Program-made: the position numbers and the translations under genes | The notes under the pieces: model-generated | Database searches by the model: none | Seen by the model: the letters and a program-made list of their open reading frames with translations, nothing else | Told to the model about the DNA's origin: nothing | Source: Gammaproteobacteria bacterium | GTDB taxonomy: Bacteria; Pseudomonadota; Gammaproteobacteria; GCA-001735895 | Assembly: GCA_030066085.1 (NCBI GenBank) | Contig: JASJCI010000006.1 | Span: 1 to 64,000, forward strand | Reading direction: 5' to 3' | Length of the DNA stretch: 64,000 nt | Shown here: in pieces, positions 25,308 to 33,984 of the stretch | Layout: the number at the start of each line of letters is the position of its first letter | Position numbering within the stretch: the first letter of the stretch is position 1

Positions 25308-27619
25308 AACTCGGCGTCCGCGAGCTGGTCGAGTTCTGCTGCCGCAGCGGCGATCTCGGCTACGACAACGGTCCCTCGGTGAGCGCGCTCGACGGGCTGC
25401 GCGCGCACCAGGAAGTACAGCAGCGCTATGCCGACAGCGCCAGCGCGGAATACGCGATCGCGCAGCGAATTCAAATCGACGACAGCGTGATCAACCTCGG
25501 TGGCCGTATCGACCTGGTGTTCGCCGACGACCTGCCGCCACGGATCGAGGAAATCAAGACCGTGTACGCGCATCGCGCCGAGGACAGCCCCGACTCGGTG
25601 CACTGGGCGCAGCTCAAGTGTTACGGCGCCTGCTACGCGCTGGCCCGCGATCTCGACGAAGTAGTGCTGTCGCTCAACCGGGTTGCGCTGTTCAGCCGCC
25701 AGGAACGTCGCCAGCGCCAGCCCTGGCGACGCGACGACCTGGTCGAATTCCTGCGGCAGACACTGCGCAGCTACCTGCGCTGGTATCGCCTGCTCGAGGC
25801 CAGGCGCGCGCGGCGCCGCGAGCTCGCACAGGCGCTCGAGTTTCCGTTCGCCGATTACCGCCACCAGCAGCGCCGGTTCGCCGCCGAGGTCTACCGCGCG
25901 ATTCGCGCAGGCCGCCAGCTGACCGTCGAGGCGCCCACCGGTGCCGGCAAGACCGTCAGCACGCTGTTCCCGGCGGTCAAGGCTATCGGCGAGGACCTGT
26001 GTGACCAGATCGTTTACCTGTCGGCCAAGGTTTCGGGCCAGCAACAGGCGGTGGATACGATCGAGCTGTTGCATGGCGAGCTGTCCTACGCGGTAATCCA
26101 GGCCAAGGCGCGGGCCTGTCCGTGCAACGAGAATCCGGCCGAAACCGACGCCGACGGCCGCTGCCTGCGCTGTCTCGGTTTTTTCGACCGCCTGCCGGCC
26201 GCACGCGAACAGTTACTGCAGCAGGGCCAGCTCGACGTCGCGCGGGTACAGGCGACGGCCGCCCGGCACCAGCTGTGTCCGTTCGAACTGACCCTGCAGA
26301 TGCTGCCCTGGGTCGACGTCATCGTGTGCGATTTCAACTACGTGTTCGATCCGCTGGTGCAGCTCGGTTATTTCCGCGAGGATTCGCGTCGCAAGGTATT
26401 GCTGATCGACGAACTGCATAACCTGGTCGACCGTGCGCGCGGCATGTACTCGGCCACGCTGTCCCGCCGGCAGGTGCGCGCGGCGGAAGACGCGCACAAC
26501 AGTATCCGCATCAACCGCGCGCTGGCGGCGATGCAGCGCACGCTCGACCGCGAGCTGCGCGCGCAGGCCGACGACGAGAACGTGGCCGACGACGCGCCGG
26601 CGGCCATGCTGCAGGCCTGCCAGGTCTTTGCCGAGAAACTCGGCGCCGAAATCTTCGACGACAAGCGCATCGCGGCGGCCACGCTCGAGTTTTCCAAGGC
26701 CGTGTTTCGCTTCCAGCATATCGGCCAGCTGTTCGGCCCACACCACCGCGCCCTGAGCTACCGGCCGGCCGCTATCCGCGAGGTCAGGCTGCTGTGCCTC
26801 AACGCCCTGGACTACCTGCGCGCCTGTTACCCGCTGTTTAGCGCGGTGTGCGGCTTTTCCGCCACGCTGTCGCCGCCGGACTATTTTCAGCGCGCGCTCG
26901 GGCTCGACGACGAAGCCGTTGTGCTGCAGCTGGAACCGCCCTTTCCGCCGCGCAACCTGGCCGTGCGCATCGCCGACTACGTCGACCTGCGCTATCGCGA
27001 GCGCGAGCGCTACATCGACACGCTGTGCGCGTCGATCGCGGCCACCTTCCACGCACGACCCGGCAACTATCTGGTGTTCTTTTCTTCCTATCATTTCATG
27101 CAACAGGTGCACGAGGCATTCGTCCTGGCCCGGCCCGAAATCGACACCCGCCTGCAGCAGCGCGATGCCGACGAGACCGCGCAACGCGAATTCCTCGAGG
27201 GCTTTTTCGACGGCGAACGGCAGCTCGGTTTTGCGATCATGGGCGGACGCTTCGCCGAGGGTATCGACTATCGCGGTGACGCCCTGATCGGCGCGATGAT
27301 CGTCGGCGTCGGCCTGCCGCAGGCCGGCCTGGAACAGCAGCTGATCCAGCAGGATTTCGACAGCCTGTCGCTGGATGGCTTCGACTACGCGTTTCGCTAC
27401 CCGGGGCTGATCCGGGTGCTGCAGAGCGCCGGCCGCGTGATCCGCAGCGAACGCGATCGCGGCGTCGTGGTGCTGTTCGACCGGCGCTTCCGCCAGTCGG
27501 GCTATGCACGCCATTTACCCGCGCACTGGCAAATCGAATGTTGCAACGCGCCGGAATCACTGGAAGAATCGCTCGCCTCATTCTGGCAATCGATGGAGCG
27601 GACGGATGGCACAGATTGA
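25292..27619 (+). CDS. XPD/DinG-type Fe-S DNA helicase with an N-terminal PD-(D/E)xK-like domain
   Basis: The 775-residue protein begins with a Cas4-like nuclease fold: GRIDLVFADD followed by EEIKT gives D74 and E87-x-K89. The helicase follows with Walker A APTGAGKT (214-221) and motif II DELH (373-376). An iron-sulfur insertion contains C276/C278, C291, C294 and C329. Late motifs include GRFAEGIDYRG and QSAGRVIRSERDRGVVVLFD. Such Rad3-family helicases move 5' to 3' on ssDNA and resolve unusual structures. Being coupled to FAN1 suggests joint crosslink or fork repair. The following macro-domain gene overlaps by 14 bases. Confidence 0.92.
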   Translation: MAGELKLGVRELVEFCCRSGDLGYDNGPSVSALDGLRAHQEVQQRYADSASAEYAIAQRIQIDDSVINLGGRIDLVFADDLPPRIEEIKTVYAHRAEDSPDSVHWAQLKCYGACYALARDLDEVVLSLNRVALFSRQERRQRQPWRRDDLVEFLRQTLRSYLRWYRLLEARRARRRELAQALEFPFADYRHQQRRFAAEVYRAIRAGRQLTVEAPTGAGKTVSTLFPAVKAIGEDLCDQIVYLSAKVSGQQQAVDTIELLHGELSYAVIQAKARACPCNENPAETDADGRCLRCLGFFDRLPAAREQLLQQGQLDVARVQATAARHQLCPFELTLQMLPWVDVIVCDFNYVFDPLVQLGYFREDSRRKVLLIDELHNLVDRARGMYSATLSRRQVRAAEDAHNSIRINRALAAMQRTLDRELRAQADDENVADDAPAAMLQACQVFAEKLGAEIFDDKRIAAATLEFSKAVFRFQHIGQLFGPHHRALSYRPAAIREVRLLCLNALDYLRACYPLFSAVCGFSATLSPPDYFQRALGLDDEAVVLQLEPPFPPRNLAVRIADYVDLRYRERERYIDTLCASIAATFHARPGNYLVFFSSYHFMQQVHEAFVLARPEIDTRLQQRDADETAQREFLEGFFDGERQLGFAIMGGRFAEGIDYRGDALIGAMIVGVGLPQAGLEQQLIQQDFDSLSLDGFDYAFRYPGLIRVLQSAGRVIRSERDRGVVVLFDRRFRQSGYARHLPAHWQIECCNAPESLEESLASFWQSMERTDGTD

Positions 27620-28121
27620 CATTCGCCAGGCGGATATTACCCAGCTGGACGTGGACGCCATCGTCAACGCGGCCAACGAGCGCCTGGCGCCCGGCGCAGG
27701 CGTCTGCGGCGCGATCCACGCCGCCGCTGGCCCCGAACTGGCGGCCGAGTGCGCGGCGCTGGGCCCTTGTCCGACCGGTGAAGCGCGCCTGACCGGAGGT
27801 TACGCGCTACGCGCGCGTCACGTGATCCACGCGGTTGGACCGGTGTGGCAAGGCGGTGAACGCAACGAGGCGGCGCTGCTGGCGGGCTGTTATCGCAACA
27901 GTATCCTGCTGGCTGAAAACCACGGCCTCGCCAGCATCGCGTTCCCCGCCATTTCCTGCGGCATTTACGGCTACCCGGTCGACGCGGCGGCAACGGTCGC
28001 GATCGAGGCCACGCTGAAAACGCTGCGCGATTGCGAGTCGGTCGAACTGGTGGTCTTCGCCTGTTTCTCCGCCGAGATCGAGGCCGCGCTGATCCAGGTC
28101 GCGTCGCACCATGCGCTGTAA
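27606..28121 (+). CDS. Macro-domain protein (ADP-ribose/O-acetyl-ADP-ribose hydrolase type)
   Basis: The 171-residue protein has the macro motifs VDAIVNAAN, PGAGVCGAIHAAAG, and SIAFPAISCGIYGYP. These bind ADP-ribose, and family members remove ADP-ribose or deacetylate OAADPr. The start ATG overlaps the helicase end, making it the third gene of the FAN1 transcript. A role in reversing ADP-ribosylation during DNA damage is an inference from location. Confidence 0.92.
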   Translation: MAQIDIRQADITQLDVDAIVNAANERLAPGAGVCGAIHAAAGPELAAECAALGPCPTGEARLTGGYALRARHVIHAVGPVWQGGERNEAALLAGCYRNSILLAENHGLASIAFPAISCGIYGYPVDAAATVAIEATLKTLRDCESVELVVFACFSAEIEAALIQVASHHAL

Positions 28122-28218
28122 CCGGCGCGCATGACCCGGGCCGCGTGCAACAGGCTCGAACACGAGACAGTCATGATCGCGCGGCAGCGGCCCGTACCCG
28201 CGGTGATAACGACAGACC

Positions 28219-28515
28219 TCAGAGCCTGGCGTGGACGCTGTCGAGCTTGTCCTGCATGCTCTGCTCGCGGTCGTTACGCGTACCGAGACGCATGCTGCTC
28301 GACACCCGCGGCACCCCCATCTCGTGCATTTTCTCGTGACAGCGTTTGACCGCGTCCATGACCGCGTCCCATTCGCCCTCGACGTTGGTGCCGTAGGGGT
28401 GCATTTCATAGGATAGTCCCGCGGCTTCGAAGATTCGCTGGCACTCGGCCACGTGGGCAGATACGGACACGCCGACGCCCATCGGCACGACGCACAGATC
28501 GATCATGACTTTCAT
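28219..28515 (-). CDS. MTH1187/YkoF-type thiamine-binding family protein
   Basis: This 98-residue protein has the ferredoxin-like fold signature: MKVMIDLCVVPMGVGVSVS, then an AECQRIFEAAGLSYEMHPYGTNVEG strand-helix pair, and VPRVSSSMRLGTRNDR. Family members bind thiamine or related metabolites without known catalysis. The length is typical. The SD-like GGAG sits 6 bases before the ATG. The 97-base gap to the convergent macro gene holds nothing recognisable. Confidence 0.85.
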   Translation of the reverse strand: MKVMIDLCVVPMGVGVSVSAHVAECQRIFEAAGLSYEMHPYGTNVEGEWDAVMDAVKRCHEKMHEMGVPRVSSSMRLGTRNDREQSMQDKLDSVHARL

Positions 28516-28590
28516 ACTGGCTCCGGAGGTTTAGCGGCGGCCATGATACCGCAGGTGGGGAATCCCGGGGGCGGGAAACGTCGGCGGAGC

Positions 28591-29241
28591 CTACAGCCGG
28601 AAGGCCATGAAGTAGCGCTGGGTATCGTCGTAATTACCGACGGTACTGGTGGCGAAACCGTTCATCAGCACGGCGGTGAGATCGGACTGGATGCGACCGG
28701 TGACCGGTGATTCGTCATCCAGCCGGGCTTCGAGCACGCGCGCGATCGATCCCTCGATCGAACCGAACACGACGACATGGCCCGAGATTTCGAGCGAACC
28801 GTCGCGCAGGCCGATGTTGCCGCCGTAAGCGTTGGTCGGCTGGCTGTCGTCGTCGCCGCCACCGGGGATCAGGCCGGCTGCGCGCAGGTGTTTCCAGATA
28901 TTGGCGGTTTCGCTGTTGGCCACGGCAACCCAGTCGCCGTCGATGGCGCCATCGCTGTTGCCGTTGATGTCGAAAGGCAACGGATCGTTGGCACCGTCGC
29001 TGTATAGTCCGAAACGCCCGAGCGCGCGATCATCGTCACCGGGCAACTGTAAATAGCGATCCTGGTAGGAGTTGATCGCCGCGGCAATACCGCTGTGATC
29101 GCTCTCGATCCGTTTCAGCTTGGCGTTGGTGATCATTTCCTGGCCCTTGAGCACGCCACCGATCAACAGGCCGACGATGACGAGAACAATGGCGATCTCG
29201 ACCAGGGTAAATCCCCGCTGTTGTGCGTAAGTCCTTTTCAT
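28591..29241 (-). CDS. Type IV pilin-like protein with prepilin cleavage site
   Basis: The 216-residue protein has a class III leader: MKRTYAQQRG then FTLVEIAIVLVIVGLLIGG, with cleavage between G10 and F11 and Glu at +5. After the hydrophobic helix comes a soluble head rich in Asp and Gly (DINGNSDGAIDGD), possibly calcium-binding. It stands alone, without other pilin or secretion genes nearby, so it could be a minor pilin, a pseudopilin or an orphan. GGAG is unusually close to the ATG (1 base), so the start may need review. Confidence 0.85.
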   Translation of the reverse strand: MKRTYAQQRGFTLVEIAIVLVIVGLLIGGVLKGQEMITNAKLKRIESDHSGIAAAINSYQDRYLQLPGDDDRALGRFGLYSDGANDPLPFDINGNSDGAIDGDWVAVANSETANIWKHLRAAGLIPGGGDDDSQPTNAYGGNIGLRDGSLEISGHVVVFGSIEGSIARVLEARLDDESPVTGRIQSDLTAVLMNGFATSTVGNYDDTQRYFMAFRL

Positions 29242-29437
29242 TCTCCGATGCCTTGCCGCTGCTCTGTGGCGCGGTCTTGGTCTTATTATTAGGGTCATGG
29301 TCGACAAGTTGACCATAAAGGTCAAGTGACATTTCCTTTACAGCATGCCGCCCGGCCTCCACTCGAGTCAGCTCGAATTCAGTAAGTGACTGAAAAAACT
29401 GTGATTTTACCGTTCGGCGGAAAATCGACGCAACGGC

Positions 29438-30526
29438 TCAATCGTACCCGGTCAGCTCCATGTACCCGACCCCGGCGGGTCGGCCCGCGTCGTCTTCGAC
29501 CAGCACCACCCCTTCCCAGTAGGGAATCGTGGTATCCATCCACTGCTGGTCGTAGAGCGGCCGAATCCGCAGACGACGATCGTGCTCGGGCAGAGCGACA
29601 CGCCATTCCAGCGGCACCTCGCGCCGGCGGTTGTCGCCAGTATCGATTTCACGGCGCGCGAGCAGCTCGAGCTCGATGCCGGCGCGCTCGAGCCGACTGG
29701 CGCCGCCACGCGGGTTGATCCAGTTGCCGCTCAGCCAGTGCGCGCCATCGTCGTGGCGCAGCTGGTACACCATCAGCTTGTAACCATCGTCCAGGTGCAG
29801 CGAGAACCAGTCCCAGCCCTGCTGGTTCGCGGCCAGCGGCTGCGAGCTCCACTCGCGGTCCAGCCAGCCCTGCCCCTCGAGCGCGGTCGACTGCACCCCG
29901 TCGGTGATGGAACCCCGCACGTGGATGTGCGGCTGACTGTAGTAATAACTGGCCTGGCCCTGCGCCGATTTCTGGCTGTAGCCGTCGACACCGTTCCTGA
30001 CCAGCTCGCCGGTCGCCTGCAGCTGCAGCGTGATCTCGCGCTCGCCGATGGTGAAACCCAGCCTCGCCGGGAACAGCGCCGCCGCCGTCGAGCGCCACTC
30101 CCAGTCGTCGAGCCAGGCGTTGAAATACCCCTGCTCGGCTATGTGGGTGACGCCGGCCTGGCCGATCCCGCCGCGCGCGAAGCGCTGCTCGTGAAAGTGG
30201 CCTTCGGGGGTAGTAATCGCGGCGTGCGCCATCCACATCTGGTTGCTGTGCCAGCCCTCGGTCACCGGGTTCGGACTCAGCGCCTGGCGAAACAGGGTCC
30301 ACTGCAATCCCCAGTGGCGACCGTCGCGATCTTTAAGGTTGGCGGTCAGGTACCACCACTCGATGCGAAAATCCGGATGCGGTCCGTGATCGCGCGGAAA
30401 CTCGAGCGCGAAACCCGGCTCGACCTGGCGATAACCCTCGCCCGCATCACGCAGGTCACCGAGGCGATCCTGCGCCACCACCACGGGCACCGCGCACAAC
30501 AGCAGGAGCCGGACCAGCAGGCGCAT
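29438..30526 (-). CDS. AttH/CrtC-like lipocalin-type protein, exported
   Basis: The 362-residue protein has a signal peptide (MRLLVRLLLLCAVPVVVAQ). It then carries the AttH/hydroxyneurosporene-synthase family pattern: HPDFRIEWWYLTANL, GLQWTLFR, MWMAHAAIT, GWLDREWSSQPL and WDWFSLHLDDG. This is a double lipocalin-like fold. The start overlaps the permease stop by one base (TGATG), giving the order ATPase-permease-AttH seen in attEFGH systems. A periplasmic lipid-related ligand is likely but unproven. Carotenoid hydration is not implied here. Confidence 0.88.
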   Translation of the reverse strand: MRLLVRLLLLCAVPVVVAQDRLGDLRDAGEGYRQVEPGFALEFPRDHGPHPDFRIEWWYLTANLKDRDGRHWGLQWTLFRQALSPNPVTEGWHSNQMWMAHAAITTPEGHFHEQRFARGGIGQAGVTHIAEQGYFNAWLDDWEWRSTAAALFPARLGFTIGEREITLQLQATGELVRNGVDGYSQKSAQGQASYYYSQPHIHVRGSITDGVQSTALEGQGWLDREWSSQPLAANQQGWDWFSLHLDDGYKLMVYQLRHDDGAHWLSGNWINPRGGASRLERAGIELELLARREIDTGDNRRREVPLEWRVALPEHDRRLRIRPLYDQQWMDTTIPYWEGVVLVEDDAGRPAGVGYMELTGYD

Positions 30527-33030
30527 CAGACGATTTCTCCCAGTTGCGCCAGCGCCTGCGGCATTTGCCGACGCCAGCGCAGCGATACCAGCAACAGGGT
30601 CGCGGCACAAATCAACAGCACCAGGCCAGCCAGCCACACTGCCGGCGTGAGATCCCACAGCAGCGGCATGCTCCAGCCGAAGCTGACCACGTTGAGCTTG
30701 TCGATCAGGATCCACGACAGCAGCGTTCCAAGCGGGATCGATACCAGCCATGCGATCGTGCAGAAAACCAGCAGGGGTGTCGCGATCAGCAGCAGGATTT
30801 CGACCTGGCGCAGGCCGAGCGCACGCCACTGCGCGAACTGCTGCATGCGCTCGTGCAGAATCGCGAGCAGCGAGGCCAGCAGTGCAATCGCGGCGACCAG
30901 CATGGTCAGTGCATTCATCGACGCGGTGATGGCGAAGGTGCGGTCGAAGATACCGACCGACAGGTGCCGGATTTCGGCCTGCGAAATCCAGTCGCCGGGA
31001 CCGGCGCCAAGCGTCAGCATGGCGGCCTCGGCGCGCGCCCCCGCCTGCTGGTCGGCGGGGTCGAGCCACAGCGCGATACCGCGCGAGTAGTAGTGGCTGA
31101 ACTGGCTCGCGACCACGGCTACCGGCAGGTAGAACTGGAAATACGGATTACCGTAGTCGTAGAAAACGCCGACCACTTCGTAAGCGCGCGCGGCGGCGCC
31201 GTCACCGATCCGAATCGATTCGCCGACCTCGACCCCGGCGAGGAACATGACCTGCTCGTTGATCAGCACCTTGCCCGGCTGTTCGCGCCAGGTCGCGAGC
31301 GCGGCCGCGGGCGAATCGCCCTGCCAGCGCGACAGCGGCAGCTGCAGGCTGTCCGGCGCGCGCGGGTCGATGCCGCGCACCAGCGTCGGCCGCTCACGCC
31401 AGCGCGTGGTCACGCCGATGCGGCTGTGACTGTCTGCGAGCCAGCCCTCGGCAAGACCCCGGCGGCGCAGTTCGGCGTAGTCGACGTTGGGATTGCGCAG
31501 GTAGATATCGGCGCTCTGGCGCAGTTCGAGCCAGCCGACGAAAGCATCGCGAAAACTGTCGACCAGCATGCCGACACCGAGGTTGGCGGTCAGCGCCAGC
31601 AGCAGCGCCATCATTGCGCTGCGCAGAGACGGCATCTGGGTCCAGCCGTCGCTGACCATCCAGCGCAGCAGCAGGCGCCTTTGCGGCAGGACTGCCGACA
31701 GCAGGCGCAGTCCGAGTGCGAGCACCAGCGGCAACGACCAGGCCGCGGCAAACAGCACCACCCCGAGCACGGCAAACCCCTCGGTGGCATTTTCGATACG
31801 CGGATACCAGGCCAGCGCCAGCAGCCCGAGACCGAGCGCGGCCCAGCCCAGCCAGCGGCGTGCGTCGGTTTCGTCGCGCAGCAGGGTTGCGCTGCGCGCC
31901 GCCTCGAAACTGCTGCGCTGCAGCTGCCGGTAGAGAGGCCAGGCCAGCGCCCAGGTCAACCCCAGCAGGGTGATGCTCCAGGCCATCAGCAGGGTCAGCG
32001 GGCTGACACCGAGATCGACCCCGACAACCGCGTCGTAGAGGCTTTGCAGGCTGGCGCCGAGACCCGGCAGCAGCAGCTGCGCGAGCAGTACCCCGAGCGC
32101 AAATCCGAGCCCGCTGCCGAGCAGGCTCCAGCCCAGCGTCTCGAGCCCGATGGCAACGATCAGCAGGCGCGTATCGCAACCCATCAGGCGCAGGTTCAGC
32201 AGGGTCGAACGGCGGTACCAGAGCGAAAAGCGCACCGCGTTGAAGACGATGAACAGGCCGACCGCGAACGACAGCAGGCTCATCGCGGTCAGGTGCGTGT
32301 GCAGGCTTGCGGTCAGCTGTTGCAGGTCGAGATGCTGCTGGTTTTCGACCATTTCCAGCTCCGGCGGCAGCAGCGCCGCGAGCCGGGCCTGTTCCTCCGG
32401 CGTGATCTCGCCCACCGCGATGTAGTCGAGACGTTGCAGACCGGACAGCGACTGGGCGGCGCCGATATCGAGCAGGATGCGTCGCCCCTGCTGCTCGTTC
32501 GCGCGGTACAGCGCCGGCGGCAGGCGACGGCCGTCGCGCAGCGCCAGCGCCTCGCCCTCGGCGAGACCGAGCTCGGCGGCCAGCGTCTCGGGCACCCAGG
32601 CGCGGTAGGGCGGCTGCACGAAATCGAGCCAGGTAGCGGAAAAATCATCGCTATCCTCTTCTTCGTCGAGCAGGCTGACCGGCAGCGCCATCAGGTCGGT
32701 TGCGATCAGGTCGAGCGTCTGCCCGCCGGGCGTGCTGACCTGCAGCTCGATCAGGGGGAACAGCTGGCGGTAACCGGCGCGGCGCAGGTCGATGTAGACC
32801 CCGGGTTCTACACCTTCGTCACGCCGGCTCTGGATCCAGTGGCTGGCCTGCGCGCCGAGCAGGCTCTGCGCGTCCCGGTAACTCGCCTCGGCGTGGTGAT
32901 TGATGATTTGCACCGCGGACCAGAGACCGACGCCCGCGACCAGGCCGGTCAGCATGAACAGCGTCTGCCAGGGATGCCGCCAGTAGTGGCTGAGCAACGC
33001 CTTCAGCACCCATGACAGGCGACGATTCAC
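30526..33030 (-). CDS. FtsX/MacB-family ABC transporter permease (large, two FtsX units)
   Basis: The 834-residue inner-membrane protein starts at a GTG that overlaps the ATPase stop (GTGA). One helix near the N-terminus (about 20-42) is followed by a large periplasmic region, three helices around 250-370, a central hydrophobic stretch, a second periplasmic domain (about 485-690) and three C-terminal helices. This is the duplicated FtsX layout of LolCE/AttFG-like exporters, probably moving lipoproteins or lipids out of the membrane. It appears to be an attF-attG fusion in one chain. Confidence 0.9.
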   Translation of the reverse strand: MNRRLSWVLKALLSHYWRHPWQTLFMLTGLVAGVGLWSAVQIINHHAEASYRDAQSLLGAQASHWIQSRRDEGVEPGVYIDLRRAGYRQLFPLIELQVSTPGGQTLDLIATDLMALPVSLLDEEEDSDDFSATWLDFVQPPYRAWVPETLAAELGLAEGEALALRDGRRLPPALYRANEQQGRRILLDIGAAQSLSGLQRLDYIAVGEITPEEQARLAALLPPELEMVENQQHLDLQQLTASLHTHLTAMSLLSFAVGLFIVFNAVRFSLWYRRSTLLNLRLMGCDTRLLIVAIGLETLGWSLLGSGLGFALGVLLAQLLLPGLGASLQSLYDAVVGVDLGVSPLTLLMAWSITLLGLTWALAWPLYRQLQRSSFEAARSATLLRDETDARRWLGWAALGLGLLALAWYPRIENATEGFAVLGVVLFAAAWSLPLVLALGLRLLSAVLPQRRLLLRWMVSDGWTQMPSLRSAMMALLLALTANLGVGMLVDSFRDAFVGWLELRQSADIYLRNPNVDYAELRRRGLAEGWLADSHSRIGVTTRWRERPTLVRGIDPRAPDSLQLPLSRWQGDSPAAALATWREQPGKVLINEQVMFLAGVEVGESIRIGDGAAARAYEVVGVFYDYGNPYFQFYLPVAVVASQFSHYYSRGIALWLDPADQQAGARAEAAMLTLGAGPGDWISQAEIRHLSVGIFDRTFAITASMNALTMLVAAIALLASLLAILHERMQQFAQWRALGLRQVEILLLIATPLLVFCTIAWLVSIPLGTLLSWILIDKLNVVSFGWSMPLLWDLTPAVWLAGLVLLICAATLLLVSLRWRRQMPQALAQLGEIV

Positions 33031-33689
33031 TCGCTCTCCGTCAGCCGGCCGTCGTGCAGGCGAACCCGCCGATCGAGGAAAGCCGCCATTTCCCGGCTGT
33101 GCGTCACCATCAGCAGGGCGCTGCCCGCGCGCTGCACCAGCTCGCTGAACAGCGCCATGACCTCGCTGCTGGAACGTTCGTCCAGGTTACCGGTCGGCTC
33201 GTCGGCGAGCACCAGCTCCGGCCGATGCAGCAGCGCGCGCGCGATTGCGACCCGCTGCTGCTGTCCGCGCGACAGCTGCCACGGGAACTTGTCCAGCTGG
33301 TCGTCGAGTCCGAGGCGCTCGACCAGCTCCTGCTGGTAGACGTCGTCGAACTTGCCGCACAGCGCGGCCTGGAAACGAATGTTGTCGAGCACGTCCAGGG
33401 TCGGGATCAGGTGAAACTGCTGGAACACGAGGCTGAGCCGGCTGCGCCGCAGCGCCGCGAGTTCGGGTTCCGGCGCGCTGTGCAGTGCCTTGCCGGCAAA
33501 TTCGATGCTGCCGCCATCCGGCCGGTCGAGGCCGGCGACCAGGTGCAACAGCGTCGATTTGCCGCTGCCGCTGTCACCCAGCAGGGCGACCGACGTGGAC
33601 GCGGCCATGTCGAAATCGAGACCCTGCAGCACGGCCTGGGAAATACCGGCACTGCGATAGGACTTGCTTAGATTGCGAATGCTCAGCAT
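33027..33689 (-). CDS. ABC transporter ATP-binding protein (LolD/MacB type)
   Basis: The 220-residue ATPase has Walker A GDSGSGKST, the Q-loop LVFQQFHLIPTL, the signature LSRGQQQR, Walker B ELVLADEPTGNLD, and switch His in MVTHSREMA. The LDE/TGNLD wording and short length are typical of FtsX-type exporters. It heads the three-gene operon with the FtsX permease and AttH-like protein. Confidence 0.94.
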   Translation of the reverse strand: MLSIRNLSKSYRSAGISQAVLQGLDFDMAASTSVALLGDSGSGKSTLLHLVAGLDRPDGGSIEFAGKALHSAPEPELAALRRSRLSLVFQQFHLIPTLDVLDNIRFQAALCGKFDDVYQQELVERLGLDDQLDKFPWQLSRGQQQRVAIARALLHRPELVLADEPTGNLDERSSSEVMALFSELVQRAGSALLMVTHSREMAAFLDRRVRLHDGRLTESE

Positions 33690-33843
33690 GACGGGCGAAG
33701 ATTAACCGAATTTGACCCCCAACAATACGTCGCCTGCCCCGTCACAGATTGCATACGCAGGCACTGACACGGTCGACGCTGCACCAAAAAACCTGCACTA
33801 GCCGGTTACGGAGTAGTCAGCCGGCATGCTTTGCTCCAATTTA

Positions 33844-33910
33844 GGGGACAGAAGTTCGCCGGCCGGATGGCAGTCGGTAGCCGGGATGGATTGCGGCTCG
33901 TTCTGTCCCC
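33844..33910. repeat. Short inverted repeat in the intergenic region before the 2-hydroxyacid oxidase
   Basis: GGGGACAGAA (33844-33853) and its perfect reverse complement (33901-33910) are 47 bp apart. The stretch 33690-33984 holds no gene. The ends look like those of small palindromic or REP-transposase-derived remnants, but no transposase relic is readable. Confidence 0.45.
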
Positions 33911-33984
33911 GAGCATGGAACGTTCGGCTTTTGGTTTTGCCCGTGTTTATTGATTACACTGGCGCGTCAGCCACCGGAGCAATC

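Noticed and set aside
29438-31069. Long upstream extension of the AttH-like gene
   Set aside because: The extra 180 codons run antisense-like through the permease gene. ATG 30526 gives a signal peptide and a TGATG overlap.
30544-33015. 823-codon frame opposite the FtsX permease
   Set aside because: Composition is Gln/Arg-rich without domains, and the opposite strand encodes a clear ABC permease with coupled overlaps.
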